Shown in pieces: positions 46,233 through 53,995 of a DNA stretch of 53,995 nucleotides (position 1 is the stretch's first letter; every line of letters begins with the position of its first letter). This DNA comes from Actinomycetota bacterium. GTDB taxonomy: Bacteria; Actinomycetota; Actinomycetes; S36-B12. The stretch spans positions 1 through 53,995 of the forward strand of contig WLOK01000003.1 in assembly GCA_009699315.1 (NCBI GenBank), in the 5' to 3' direction. The notes under the pieces were generated by a model. That model was not told where the DNA came from and searched no databases. It saw nothing but the letters and a program-made list of their open reading frames with translations. Made by a program: the position numbers and the translations under genes.

Positions 46233-47336
46233 ATGCAGCCCCAAGACATCCAACTCCGCCTCGACCGCGCCCAGCAGGGCCTGCGGTCCCGTGGCCTCGA
46301 TGCTCTCTTGGTCACCCCAGGGCCCGACCTGCGCTACCTCGTGGGCTACGACGCGGTGCCCTTGGAGCGCCTGACCTGTCTGGTCATCCCGGCACAGGGG
46401 CAGATCCGCATGGTCGTACCGCGCCTTGAGGAACCAGCCGCCCGCGCGAGCCACGCTGGAGGCGCAGACATCGAGATTCACACCTGGGGCGAGCTTGACG
46501 ATCCCTTCGCGCTTACCGCCCGACTGGTGGGATCTGTCTCTCGCATTGCCGTCGATGACCGCATGTGGGCGGAAAAGGTGTTGAACCTCCGTGGCGCTAT
46601 GCACGGGGTGGAACAGGTCGCCGGTGGGCTTGTGATGCGCGAACTTCGTCAGCGCAAAGGCCCCGACGAGATCGCGCACCTACTAGAAGCCGGAGCTGCG
46701 ATTGATCGAGTGCACGCGCAGGTGCCAGCCCTGTTGCGCGTGGGCCGCACGGAGCACGAAGTCGCCCGGGACATTGCTGAATTGATCATCGCTGAAGGGC
46801 ATGTCAGCGTCGACTTCGTGATAGTGGCTGCAGGTCCTAACGGCGCAAGCCCACACCACGAGGCAAGTGATCGGGTGTTGGTCGCGGGGGAGCCGATTGT
46901 CATCGACATCGGTGGCACCATGCCGAGTGGTTACACATCTGACGAAACGCGGATGTATTGCATCGGCGAGCCACCTGCGGATTTCGCTACCTACTACGAG
47001 GTGCTGTTCGCCGCACAGGCTGCCGCTGTTGCTCATGTGCGTCCTGGCGTCACCTGCGAAAGCATTGACGCGGTGGCTCGGGAAGTGATTACGGATGCCG
47101 GATACGGCGACTACTTCGTACATCGCACTGGTCACGGCATCGGCATGGAGACACACGAGCATCCCTACATCGTCGCGGGTAACACACTCGCGCTAGAGCC
47201 AGGCATGGCGTTCAGCATCGAGCCGGGCATCTACCTGCCCGGCCGCCACGGAGCACGCATTGAAGACATCATCATCTGCGGCGAAGAAGGTGCGGTCGTA
47301 GTCAACCATCGCCCACGCGAACTCGTGATCGCTTAA
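46233..47336 (+). CDS. pepQ: M24 family metallopeptidase, Xaa-Pro dipeptidase/aminopeptidase
   Basis: A 367-residue cytoplasmic peptidase. The N-terminal creatinase-like domain begins RLDRAQQGLRSRGLDALLV. The pita-bread metal site has two Asp in VIDIGGTMPSGYTSDETR, His in VHRTGHGIG and Glu in FSIEPGIYLPG and IEDI. It probably cleaves peptides with proline at position two. TACCGT at 46221-46226 is 6 nt before the ATG. It is the first gene of a run leading to lnt and ppm1. Confidence 0.87.
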   Translation: MQPQDIQLRLDRAQQGLRSRGLDALLVTPGPDLRYLVGYDAVPLERLTCLVIPAQGQIRMVVPRLEEPAARASHAGGADIEIHTWGELDDPFALTARLVGSVSRIAVDDRMWAEKVLNLRGAMHGVEQVAGGLVMRELRQRKGPDEIAHLLEAGAAIDRVHAQVPALLRVGRTEHEVARDIAELIIAEGHVSVDFVIVAAGPNGASPHHEASDRVLVAGEPIVIDIGGTMPSGYTSDETRMYCIGEPPADFATYYEVLFAAQAAAVAHVRPGVTCESIDAVAREVITDAGYGDYFVHRTGHGIGMETHEHPYIVAGNTLALEPGMAFSIEPGIYLPGRHGARIEDIIICGEEGAVVVNHRPRELVIA

Positions 47337-47338
47337 GC

Positions 47339-48913
47339 ATGCTCACTGCGCCACTCTCCCCGCGTCTGCATGCGGTGATTCGAATTGCACTGGCGGTTGT
47401 GGGTGGCTTGTCGCTGCTCTATGCATTTCCGCCATACGGTCAGTGGTGGATCGCCCCATTCAGCGTCGCGGCCAACATCGTCGCGGTTCGAGGCACGCGA
47501 TGGTGGGTGGCGTTTCTGCTTGGTCTGGTCCAGGGCCTGGCGTTTTTCATCCCGCTACTGAAATTCGTCGAAGTGGCCGGCACGGATGGCTGGTTCATTC
47601 TTGCTGCCTGGTGCTCGCTGTGGATCGGCCTAATGTCGATAGTGGTGATGCTGGTCCAGCGATTGCCGTTGTGGCCGTTGTGGATTGCGTGCGCATGGAT
47701 TTTGCAGGAGATGCTGCGCAGTCGAGTGCCGTTCGGCGGCTTTAGCTGGGGGCGACTTGCGTTTGGTGCCAGCGATGCACCGGTCACTTCTCTCGCCTCA
47801 CTGGGAGGTGCCCCACTTCTGACGTTTCTGCTCGCGCTGATGGGCGCGCTACTTGTGTGGGTCGTAATTCGTGCTCGCAAGTGCGATTTCGTTCGCGCGG
47901 GGATCGGCGTTGCTGGAGCGGCTGCGATCGTGGTTATCGGCATTGTGCTTCCGCTTCCCACTGCCGCGGAGGATGGTTCGCCCTACATCGCCGTGATTCA
48001 AGGCAACACCGCCGACATCGGAATGTCCGCCTTTGATCAGGCGCGTGCAGTTCTAGATAACCACGTCAAGGAAACCAAGCGGCTTGCGGAACAGGTTGCT
48101 GCAGGTGAGGCTCAGCAACCGCAATTGGTGCTGTGGCCCGAGAACGCCTCTGACATGGATCCGTATGCGAATCCGAGCGTCTACACAGAGATTTCATCAG
48201 CCGCACAGGCGATTGGGGTTCCGATCATCATCGGTGCAGTCATTGGCTATCCCGGCGATCCCACGCGTGTTGCCAACGCCGGGATTGTTTGGGATCCCGT
48301 CACTGGGCCGGGGGAGTTCTACATCAAGCGGCATCCGGTGCCGTTCGGAGAATTCGTACCGTTCCGCGACATTCTGGCCAAGTTGATCTCTCGGTTTGAG
48401 CGAGTACCGCGCGATTTTGGAGCGGGCACATGGCCTGGTGTGCTCACAGCTGGGGGAGTGACTATCGGCGATGTCATTTGTTATGAGGTGGCCTACGACG
48501 ACATCGTGCATGACGCGATCATTGGCGGCGGTCAGGTGCTGGTCGTGCAAACGAACAACGCGACCTACATGGGCACACACCAACCCGATCAACAGTGGGC
48601 CATCACGCGTCTTCGTGCCGTAGAGCATGGGCGGTCGACGCTGGTTGCTGCCACCACGGGCATTAGCGGATGGATTACTCCTGATGGTGCAGTCGTACAG
48701 GAATTGCCCTTGATGCAGTCAGACCATTTCGTCGGCGCAATTCCATTGCGCGACACCTTGACCCTCTCGGATCGGTTGTCGTATTGGCCAGAATATCTTG
48801 CGAGCCTCGCAGCCCTGATTGCGGCGATTTGGGCCGTCGTGACTCGCCGTCGTTTACGTCGTGACGCGGCATTAGACTCACGTGAGAATCCTGAGGAGGA
48901 ACCAATCGCATGA
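47339..48913 (+). CDS. lnt: apolipoprotein N-acyltransferase
   Basis: A 524-residue membrane enzyme that adds the third acyl chain to lipoproteins. About seven hydrophobic segments precede a nitrilase-like domain with catalytic Glu268 (WPENASD), Lys330 ([12 protein letters not shown]) and Cys381 (DVICYE). It starts 2 nt after the peptidase gene and overlaps ppm1 as ATGA. In M. tuberculosis Lnt and Ppm1 are a single protein; here they are two. The exported FKBP and the 50.6 kb lipoprotein are possible substrates. Confidence 0.93.
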   Translation: MLTAPLSPRLHAVIRIALAVVGGLSLLYAFPPYGQWWIAPFSVAANIVAVRGTRWWVAFLLGLVQGLAFFIPLLKFVEVAGTDGWFILAAWCSLWIGLMSIVVMLVQRLPLWPLWIACAWILQEMLRSRVPFGGFSWGRLAFGASDAPVTSLASLGGAPLLTFLLALMGALLVWVVIRARKCDFVRAGIGVAGAAAIVVIGIVLPLPTAAEDGSPYIAVIQGNTADIGMSAFDQARAVLDNHVKETKRLAEQVAAGEAQQPQLVLWPENASDMDPYANPSVYTEISSAAQAIGVPIIIGAVIGYPGDPTRVANAGIVWDPVTGPGEFYIKRHPVPFGEFVPFRDILAKLISRFERVPRDFGAGTWPGVLTAGGVTIGDVICYEVAYDDIVHDAIIGGGQVLVVQTNNATYMGTHQPDQQWAITRLRAVEHGRSTLVAATTGISGWITPDGAVVQELPLMQSDHFVGAIPLRDTLTLSDRLSYWPEYLASLAALIAAIWAVVTRRRLRRDAALDSRENPEEEPIA

Positions 48914-49662
48914 GCGATGAGCGCGTACTAGTGATTGTGCCGACCTACAACGAGAAAGAAAACCTCCCGTTGATCGTCGGACGCATCCGTGCGGCGACTC
49001 CCGAGGTGCATATTCTTGTCGCTGACGACAACTCTCCTGACGGCACTGGAAAGATCGCAGACGAGCTCGTTGCGGCTGATGACCACGTACATGTGATGCA
49101 TCGCAAGGGCAAGGAAGGCCTCGGGGCGGCCTATCTGGCCGGCTTCGCTTGGGCGTTGGAGAACAACTACGACGTAGTTGTTGAAATGGACGCCGACGGC
49201 TCACATCAACCTGAAGAACTCCATCGATTGCTCAGTGGTTTAGAAGACGCCGATCTCGTATTGGGATCGCGGTATGTGCCCGGGGGACAGGTGCGCAACT
49301 GGCCGAAGTCGCGCGAAATTCTCTCGCGTGGCGGCAACACGTACACCCGCATCATGCTGGGGATCCCGTTGCGTGATGCCACCGGCGGTTATCGCGCGTT
49401 CCGCGCTTCGGCTTTGCGCGCGTTGCAGCTCGATCAGGTTGCTTCGCAGGGGTACTGCTTCCAGGTCGATCTTGCGTGGCGTGCTTCTCAGATTGGTTTG
49501 CGAGTCAAAGAGGTACCTATCACGTTCGTCGAACGCGAGATCGGCGCGAGCAAGATGAGCCGCCACATCGTGGTTGAAGCACTTTGGCGCGTGACGCAGT
49601 GGGGAGCTAGATCGCGCTACGAGAAGATCAAAACGCGGGTGGGGTCGCGTTCCTCGCGATGA
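48910..49662 (+). CDS. ppm1: polyprenol-phosphate mannosyltransferase
   Basis: A 250-residue GT2-family enzyme that makes polyprenyl-phosphate mannose, the mannose donor outside the membrane. GT-A features are [11 protein letters not shown] (10-20), DDNSPDGTG (39-47) and the metal-binding DAD (Asp94-Asp96 in [10 protein letters not shown]). No membrane anchor is present, so it should be a soluble partner of Lnt. GAGGA lies 10 nt before the ATG, inside the lnt end. The gene overlaps fxsA as ATGA. Confidence 0.9.
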   Translation: MSDERVLVIVPTYNEKENLPLIVGRIRAATPEVHILVADDNSPDGTGKIADELVAADDHVHVMHRKGKEGLGAAYLAGFAWALENNYDVVVEMDADGSHQPEELHRLLSGLEDADLVLGSRYVPGGQVRNWPKSREILSRGGNTYTRIMLGIPLRDATGGYRAFRASALRALQLDQVASQGYCFQVDLAWRASQIGLRVKEVPITFVEREIGASKMSRHIVVEALWRVTQWGARSRYEKIKTRVGSRSSR

Positions 49663-50075
49663 AAGGTTTTTGGCGGGGGATCGCGCTACTGGTCTTTGTT
49701 ATCTATCCGCTGGCTGAGTTGTTCGTGGCGATATGGATCGCGTCCATCATCGGCTGGACGTGGGTCATCCTGATCTTCTGCATCGGTTTCGTTTCGGGCA
49801 TCACGCTTCTTAGACGTAATGTCGTCAGTGGGATGCTCATCGCTGTGCCGGGATTCGTTACGGACATCATCGGATTAGTTCTGCTCATCACGCCGATTCG
49901 CAAAGTGATCGGTGCGGGCATCGTGGCGAGCATCGCTCATCGAGTCGGAATCCCACGCGGTATGTCCTGGCCAACTTCGCAGCCAGCGGCCGAGGGTTAT
50001 CTGCCGCCCGACCCAGAGCACCCGGTGGTGCAGGGCGAGGTCATCGACCCCGACGTTGGGCCGGGCAGCAGATAG
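49659..50075 (+). CDS. fxsA: FxsA family membrane protein
   Basis: A 138-residue protein with hydrophobic segments at about 5-27, 28-50 and 65-80, and a polar C-terminal tail with Pro and Asp. FxsA in E. coli relieves phage T7 exclusion by F plasmid, but the cellular role is not known. The gene is co-transcribed with ppm1 (ATGA), as in other actinobacteria. It converges on rbpA. Confidence 0.85.
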   Translation: MKGFWRGIALLVFVIYPLAELFVAIWIASIIGWTWVILIFCIGFVSGITLLRRNVVSGMLIAVPGFVTDIIGLVLLITPIRKVIGAGIVASIAHRVGIPRGMSWPTSQPAAEGYLPPDPEHPVVQGEVIDPDVGPGSR

Positions 50076-50078
50076 TTG

Positions 50079-50438
50079 CTAAGCGGTCTTGCGGGCTCGT
50101 TGCGGCGTGCGCTTGGCCGCAATTAGGTCGAGGCGCTCGGAGAGCAGGTCCTCGAGGTCGTTGATGGTGCGGCGTTCCAAGAGCATGTCCCAGTGCGTGC
50201 GGCCAATTTTGGCCGCCTTTGCCTCTGGGGCCTCGATATCAGTCCGATGGGCATTCGCGCCGCAGCGGCACTCCCACTCGTACGGGATCTCCTCGGCCTC
50301 AGCCGAGTAAGGGATCGTGGTCTCGTGGCCCTTGGGGCAGCTATAGGCCACAAACACACGGTCGACCATTACGACACGTGAGTCGTTCTCGTAGCTCGTG
50401 GCGCCAAGGCGGGTGCCGCGTAGAGATGTGTTAGCCAT
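50079..50438 (-). CDS. rbpA: RNA-polymerase-binding protein RbpA
   Basis: A 119-residue actinobacterial transcription factor that stabilises the primary-sigma holoenzyme and open complex. Its structured core carries a zinc-type Cys/His set (SCPKGHE, ECRCGANAH), followed by the basic linker and C-terminal sigma-interaction helix (RTHWDMLLERRTINDLEDLLSERL). AAGGAGGA 5 nt before the ATG is a very strong site. A SigR-type promoter lies upstream (50467-50492). Confidence 0.96.
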   Translation of the reverse strand: MANTSLRGTRLGATSYENDSRVVMVDRVFVAYSCPKGHETTIPYSAEAEEIPYEWECRCGANAHRTDIEAPEAKAAKIGRTHWDMLLERRTINDLEDLLSERLDLIAAKRTPQRARKTA

Positions 50439-50466
50439 GTCGATCCTCCTTGTGTACGTCCTCTAT

Positions 50467-50492
50467 AACAGTGAAGACGACCTAGGTGTTCC
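50467..50492 (-). promoter_or_regulatory. SigR/SigH-type promoter upstream of rbpA
   Basis: On the minus strand GGAAC (50492-50488) and GTT (50469-50467) are separated by 18 nt, which is the GGAAY-N18/19-GTT consensus of thiol-stress ECF sigma factors. A TATAGA overlaps the -10 region and could serve the primary sigma factor as well. The leader to the rbpA ATG would be about 25 nt. Confidence 0.6.
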
Positions 50493-50589
50493 CTTGGTTC
50501 CGTGGATCGGTCAAAATTGGGGATAACGGCGCTCATTCACATGGAATTCACAGGTTCGGCCCTACCTGAGGAATACTGGGATAGAGCCG

Positions 50590-50603
50590 ATAATGTACAT
50601 TAT
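50590..50603. promoter_or_regulatory. 14-bp AT-rich perfect palindrome
   Basis: ATAATGTACATTAT is a perfect palindrome in the 185-nt gap between rbpA and the lipoprotein gene. Base composition is unlike the surroundings. It lies about 100 bp upstream of the rbpA promoter and 20 bp after the lipoprotein stop. It resembles a repressor site; there is no T-run for a terminator. Confidence 0.45.
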
Positions 50604-50623
50604 GTCAGATTACAAACAACGGC

Positions 50624-51019
50624 CTAGGAGCACATGGGCGGAATGTAATCCGGCGCCTGGACGAAATGTGCAACCAGCACCCCACTCGTGAAGGAAGCCG
50701 TGCCATCCTGCGCAACGCTCATAACGCCGGTTTGCATCGGGTTCCCCCAGCCCTTCGGTGGATTGCCGTTGCCATCGCTCAGGTACGGGGTTGCGCGAAA
50801 CATCTTTCCGCGAACCAGCGCATGATCGATACCGCAGTGCGTGAGCAGCTCAACCGTCACCAGAACCGCTTCAGAGTCAGTGGCTGAGGTCTGACTTGGG
50901 TAGAGGGAGGACAAGTTGGGCTCGCTCGTCGAACTTGCACACGCCACTAGACCCGATCCAGTTATCAGAACCAACATCCCGGTAAGGAATGTCCGAGCAC
51001 ATCGGCAAGCTGCTTTCAT
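50624..51019 (-). CDS. small lipoprotein, unknown function
   Basis: A 131-residue protein with a basic, hydrophobic signal sequence (KAACRCARTFLTGMLVLITG) and a lipobox VACAS. The mature part is short, with VLVTVELLTHCGIDHALV and VLVAHFVQAPDYIPP. No domain is recognised. The ATG at 51019 is preferred over the far upstream frame start because the signal peptide begins there; GGGGGAG is about 8 nt upstream. It follows the RTX gene on the same strand at 79 nt and may be an accessory pair with it. Confidence 0.7.
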   Translation of the reverse strand: MKAACRCARTFLTGMLVLITGSGLVACASSTSEPNLSSLYPSQTSATDSEAVLVTVELLTHCGIDHALVRGKMFRATPYLSDGNGNPPKGWGNPMQTGVMSVAQDGTASFTSGVLVAHFVQAPDYIPPMCS

Positions 51020-51098
51020 GGCCCTAACTCCCCCTGTGGCGAAACTGTCGTCACACCCTCTAGACGGCGCCAGCGCGCTGATGCGTTGCGTCAAACAA

Positions 51099-52253
51099 CT
51101 AGGACGAGAAGGCTGACCACGACAGCGCCTGCACTGAACCGAAGCTCGTGACCGAGCGGTTGTTCACCGGATCGCCGCTCCATTGGTACAGCTCATAACT
51201 TCCCGATGGCATTGGCTCTTGAAAAATGAATGTGGCTTCGTAGGTGCCGTCGTAGATGTCCCCTGAAATCAACGTTCCCAGACCAATGGGGAAGGCCTGC
51301 CCCGCATTGAGGTTGATCAGGTACAGGTACGTGAACCCAACGCCTGAAGGGTCCGATGCCTGCCACGTAACGGTCCACTCTTCCCCAACTTCGACCTCCC
51401 GGTCAGCTGAGATGAGACTGACCGTGGGAGCCTCCAAGTCGTCGCTTCCGCCAACGACAACGAAGTCACCAATCTCCTCCAGGAATAAGGCATTGCCAAG
51501 CATGTCGACTGCGTTGACAAACACACTGAAGGTGTCATTGATGACCGACTCAGACACAGTGCAAATTGCGGAGTACACACCGTCAAATCGATCTCCGGAG
51601 TCAAGCACGCCCTCTTCGCCTACGCACCATGAAGACCACCCCTGGCGGCCGCCCACCCACATCCACGTACTCGAGACACCGGCCGGGTCGCTCACGCGCC
51701 AGCTGACCCTAAAATCCACCCCGGGCTGAACATTCACCGGCACACTCACGAGCGTTGCTTCGGGGCCCGAGGTGTCAGAAACGCAGCCTGATGTCACCGA
51801 ATCAGCAGGATCCATGACGCAACCATTTGTGCCTGCACCGCCGCGCATGGTGTCGGTGCCGTGTCCGCCATCAAGCTGGTCTGCGCCTCTGCCGCCATCA
51901 AGAACGTCGCTACCGTTGCCGCCCTTGATGACGTCATCTCCCCTCCCACCAAGGATTCGGTCGCGTCCGCTGCCGCCGACAATTTCGTCGTCGCCTCCCC
52001 CACCGAGAATTACGTCATTGCCACCGCGACCGCAGATCACATCGTCACCCGTCGTGCCGACCAAGCGATCAGCACCTGGTGTGCCGGTGATGGTGCAGTC
52101 AACCGGTGGAAGCACAGGTGTCTCGGGGACCTCCGCTGCCGCAATTGGCGCTTCGGGTCGCTCATCCGAAGTCGCTGCTAGTGCCGGCGTTGCCAAAAAG
52201 GACAGCGCCACGACGGACGCGAGAACGGCAACCCGGGCCCCCGAGATTCTCAT
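51099..52253 (-). CDS. secreted calcium-binding RTX-repeat protein with Ig-like domains
   Basis: A 384-residue exported protein. A signal peptide (about 1-27, ending ALAA) precedes a Pro-rich linker. About nine tandem nonapeptides of the type GGxGxDxxx span residues 57-145 and should bind Ca2+ in a beta roll. Two repeats of about 100 residues follow (SDPAGVSSTW and SDPSGVGFTY start matching stretches), looking like bacterial Ig or surface domains. No protease or lipase motif was seen. TATCCT is 6 nt before the ATG. Role at the cell surface is inferred; the target is unknown. Confidence 0.82.
   Translation of the reverse strand: MRISGARVAVLASVVALSFLATPALAATSDERPEAPIAAAEVPETPVLPPVDCTITGTPGADRLVGTTGDDVICGRGGNDVILGGGGDDEIVGGSGRDRILGGRGDDVIKGGNGSDVLDGGRGADQLDGGHGTDTMRGGAGTNGCVMDPADSVTSGCVSDTSGPEATLVSVPVNVQPGVDFRVSWRVSDPAGVSSTWMWVGGRQGWSSWCVGEEGVLDSGDRFDGVYSAICTVSESVINDTFSVFVNAVDMLGNALFLEEIGDFVVVGGSDDLEAPTVSLISADREVEVGEEWTVTWQASDPSGVGFTYLYLINLNAGQAFPIGLGTLISGDIYDGTYEATFIFQEPMPSGSYELYQWSGDPVNNRSVTSFGSVQALSWSAFSS
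51819..52085 (-). repeat. tandem repeat array coding for RTX nonapeptides
   Basis: About nine 27-nt units encode GGxGxDxxx repeats without strong DNA identity, so the array is conserved at protein level. Units include GGGGDDEIV, GGSGRDRIL, GGRGDDVIK, GGNGSDVLD and GGRGADQLD. Confidence 0.85.
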
Positions 52254-52300
52254 GCCTCGAGGATATGCGGGGATCTGATATCCGCAAACTCAAATCCCCG
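52254..52300. promoter_or_regulatory. RTX-gene promoter with nested inverted repeats
   Basis: On the minus strand TATCCT (52265-52260) is 6 nt before the RTX ATG, with TTTGCG 17 nt further upstream as a weak -35. Two perfect inverted repeats overlap it: GGATAT/ATATCC (52261-52266 and 52278-52283) and CGGGGAT/ATCCCCG (52268-52274 and 52294-52300). A repressor bound here would cover the -10 and spacer. Confidence 0.5.
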
Positions 52301-52436
52301 TCTTTACCTGAATTTCATTTCCAAGATTTCAGGCATCGAGAGGGCTGGCGGATCGCGAGTGCCTCAGGTTCTGGGTCGAGGCACGCAGCCGAAGAGATCA
52401 CCCAAGAAATTTTTCAAAAAATCTGTGGATTTGGAC
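52301..52436. other. non-coding gap between RTX and HNH genes, with one inverted repeat and an A/T tract
   Basis: No convincing gene was found in the 303 nt from 52254 to 52556. This middle part holds GTGCCTC/GAGGCAC arms (52359-52365 and 52378-52384) with a 12-nt loop. An A/T-rich block with TTTTTCAAAAAA near 52408-52423 is placed like an UP element for the HNH promoter. Confidence 0.45.
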
Positions 52437-52465
52437 TTGACTTAGTACGTGTGTCTGATTAAAGT
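52437..52465 (+). promoter_or_regulatory. strong primary-sigma promoter of the HNH gene
   Basis: TTGACT (52437-52442), a 17-nt spacer and TAAAGT (52460-52465) form the best -35/-10 pair seen in the window, with an A/T-rich block just upstream. Transcription would start near 52472, giving an 85-nt leader. Confidence 0.65.
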
Positions 52466-52481
52466 ATGGACATCATTTAGA

Positions 52482-52526
52482 CCTTGCCTCAGGCAAGGAT
52501 CCTTCGCTTGGGAGCCCGGTGGGCTC
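52482..52526 (+). promoter_or_regulatory. two tandem hairpins in the HNH gene leader
   Basis: Hairpin 1 is CCTTGCC-TCA-GGCAAGG (52482-52498) and hairpin 2 is GAGCCC-GGT-GGGCTC (52512-52526). TGGGAG at 52509-52514 can instead pair with CTCCCA at 52552-52557, which covers the first base of the ATG. CCTCA in hairpin 1 can pair with TGAGG next to the Shine-Dalgarno. A translation switch is inferred. Confidence 0.5.
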
Positions 52527-52556
52527 AACCTCTCATTCGTCTACTGAGGGACTCCC

Positions 52557-53912
52557 ATGACCAGCACCGCAACTCCTGCGCTCGCACTGCGCGACGCGCA
52601 TGCCGACGCCGTTCGGGCGATCGGTGATTTGAGCGGGGCTGCCGGTGGCGAATCGCTAGCGATGGCGACCGACGAGGCCGTCGCGGAGTGCCTCGTGGAT
52701 CTGTTCGAGATGCGACGCCGAATCGAGGCGACGATCGCCGATGTGTCCGCACGATTCTCAGGTGGCACGACATGGTCCGCTGAAGGGTTCCGAACTGCCC
52801 GCGATTGGCTGCGTGCCCGTACGACTGACGGGCTGGGACCAGCCTCGCGGGCATTGGAAGGTGCTCACTGGGTGCGCGACTTCCCGGTGATCACCGATGC
52901 TTGGCGATCGGGTGCTGTGAGCCGTGCTCATGTGGAGGTGCTGGCAGACGCCCACGAGATGTTCCCTCGACTCAGCGAGGCGCTTGTTGGCATCGAGCCC
53001 GAACTCACCGCACACGCCTGTGGGGTCGATCCGGCGTCCTTCCGTCGCATTCTCTTTGCCCAGCTGCACCTCATCGATCCAGACGCCATTGACGAAGCTG
53101 ACGCCAAGAAGCGTCGCAACCACCTCGGCCTGCACGTGTCTCGCCTGACTGACGGCTTTGTACGGGTTGACGGACTGCTCGCGCCAGAGGTCGGTCAGCA
53201 CTTGCTCACGATGCTCGCTGCTGCACGCGACGCACTTCGAGCAAAGGACGCCTCCCCCACCGATGACCCGTTCAGTCCCGACTACGTCCCGAGACCCATC
53301 GCGGACGATCCGCAAATCCCACGGGAGAGCAAGTCGCGACTCTCGGCCCGCAATGCCGAAGCCCTGAGTCTCATCCTCGATGCGGCAGCCAGCGCCCTTG
53401 GGGACAATCGCCTTCCTGACACTGGTGGCGAGCGACCAGTCGTGCACATCACTGTCGATTCCGACAGTCTTATTGAGCACGGCTCACACGCGCCCGGGTG
53501 GATCACCGGACTCACGGGCACCCACGTCACCGCGATCACCGCACGTGGCGCACAGCGCCTCTCCTGCGATGCCGTGGCCGAATTGCTCGTAGTCGACAAG
53601 CGCGGACATCTTGATGCGATCAGCACACGCTGGCGCACCGCTCCCCCAGGCATGCGCCGCTACGTGCTGATGCGAGAGCACGGAAGGTGCAGATTCCCCG
53701 GGTGTCACACGCAGATCCGCGAAGTCCACCACATCATTCACTGGGCTAACGGTGGTCCCACTGAAACATCGAATCTTGTCGGATTGTGCTCACATCATCA
53801 TCATCTGGTTCACGAAGGTGGGTGGACTCTGTCCGGACACCCCGACCACACCTTGATCTTCACGGACCGGCTAAAACGTACGTGGCGATCCGATCCACCA
53901 TTACGCGAGTAA
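52557..53912 (+). CDS. DUF222 domain HNH endonuclease (13E12 repeat family)
   Basis: A 451-residue protein. A long helical DUF222 region covers about 20-330. The C-terminal HNH nuclease has CRFPGCHTQIREVHHI with paired Cys and His, GGPTETSNLVGLC and HHHHLVHEGGW. This family is typically multi-copy in actinobacteria and its biological role is unresolved; a selfish or mobile nature is possible. GAGGGA 5 nt before the ATG supports the start. It has a strong promoter and a structured leader. No terminal repeats or transposase were seen beside it. Confidence 0.88.
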   Translation: MTSTATPALALRDAHADAVRAIGDLSGAAGGESLAMATDEAVAECLVDLFEMRRRIEATIADVSARFSGGTTWSAEGFRTARDWLRARTTDGLGPASRALEGAHWVRDFPVITDAWRSGAVSRAHVEVLADAHEMFPRLSEALVGIEPELTAHACGVDPASFRRILFAQLHLIDPDAIDEADAKKRRNHLGLHVSRLTDGFVRVDGLLAPEVGQHLLTMLAAARDALRAKDASPTDDPFSPDYVPRPIADDPQIPRESKSRLSARNAEALSLILDAAASALGDNRLPDTGGERPVVHITVDSDSLIEHGSHAPGWITGLTGTHVTAITARGAQRLSCDAVAELLVVDKRGHLDAISTRWRTAPPGMRRYVLMREHGRCRFPGCHTQIREVHHIIHWANGGPTETSNLVGLCSHHHHLVHEGGWTLSGHPDHTLIFTDRLKRTWRSDPPLRE

Positions 53913-53921
53913 CCTGACCAG

Positions 53922-53995
53922 GTGGCAATTGCAATCTTTGATATTGATGGAGTTCTCGCCGACGTGCGCCACCGAGTGCATTGGGTGGAGCGGCG
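53922..53995 (+). CDS. HAD-like phosphatase, N-terminal fragment
   Basis: Only 24 codons are in the window. The start reads MAIAIFDIDGVLADVRHR, a HAD motif I with Asp7 and Asp9. TAACCT at 53910-53915, which contains the stop of the HNH gene, lies exactly 6 nt before the GTG, so this gene too looks leaderless. The substrate class cannot be told from this fragment. Confidence 0.75.
   Translation, partial: MAIAIFDIDGVLADVRHRVHWVER

Noticed and set aside
52557-53912. HNH gene as an intein or group I intron homing endonuclease
   Set aside because: It is a free-standing DUF222-HNH gene with its own promoter and Shine-Dalgarno, with no interrupted host gene around it.

Overview
The window is chromosomal DNA from an actinobacterium (class Actinomycetia) of moderately high GC content. 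The evidence is a complete Pup-proteasome locus (Mpa/ARC, Dop, Pup, PrcB, PrcA, PafA, PafB, PafC), the mycothiol ligase MshC, the RNA-polymerase-binding protein RbpA, an F420-type LLM oxidoreductase, class II DAHP synthase, and gene orders shared with Mycobacterium and Streptomyces. The genus cannot be named. Most of the window is conserved core genome; accessory character appears at about 13.8-16.0 kb and beyond 50.6 kb. No insertion sequence, integrase, CRISPR array or rRNA was seen.

Layout. 1-13.6 kb holds central metabolism and lipid genes: a START-like protein, ROK glucokinase, alpha/beta hydrolase, PlsC-like acyltransferase, glycerol kinase, a phosphofructokinase with PPi-type residues, class II DAHP synthase, Ogt, an ABC-F ATPase, and a fused isobutyryl-CoA mutase (IcmF) with a MarR regulator. 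13.6-20.7 kb holds tRNA-Val(GAC), a surface acyltransferase (AT3-SGNH), tRNA-Cys, tRNA-Gly, pabB-pabC, tRNA-Val(CAC), thrS and a HIT protein. 20.7-30.3 kb holds redox enzymes, uppP, a CorA-like transporter, then a conserved actinobacterial block (histidine phosphatase, DUF3090, SCO1664-like, MshC), a PAC2 protein, a HAD phosphatase and a RecB-type nuclease. 30.3-45.3 kb is the proteasome region, from TrmI through ARC, dop, pup, prcB, prcA and pafA, two FKBP isomerases, pafB-pafC, tatA-tatC, a diacylglycerol kinase and a HelY helicase. 45.3-50.4 kb holds a 5'-3' exonuclease, an M24 peptidase, lnt, ppm1, fxsA and rbpA. 50.6-54 kb holds an unknown lipoprotein, a secreted RTX-repeat/Ig-like protein, a DUF222-HNH nuclease and the start of another HAD-like gene.

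How the genes work together. ARC unfolds proteins that PafA has tagged with Pup, for degradation by PrcAB. Dop deamidates Pup, which here ends in Gln, and recycles it. PafB-PafC are the linked DNA-damage regulators. Lnt and Ppm1 modify lipoproteins and supply polyprenol-phosphate mannose, UppP recycles the cell-wall lipid carrier, and TatA/TatC export folded proteins. MshC and a SigR-like promoter in front of rbpA suggest thiol-stress control.

Expression signals. The genome is very compact, with many 4-bp start/stop overlaps and three convergent pairs whose stop codons share a palindrome. Seventeen genes have a TANNNT box exactly 6 or 7 nt before the start codon, the signature of leaderless transcription. 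Most other first-in-operon genes have a clear Shine-Dalgarno sequence. The most unusual regulatory regions are the structured leader of the HNH gene (52.4-52.56 kb), nested inverted repeats over the RTX promoter (52.26-52.30 kb), and the rbpA upstream region (50.44-50.61 kb).
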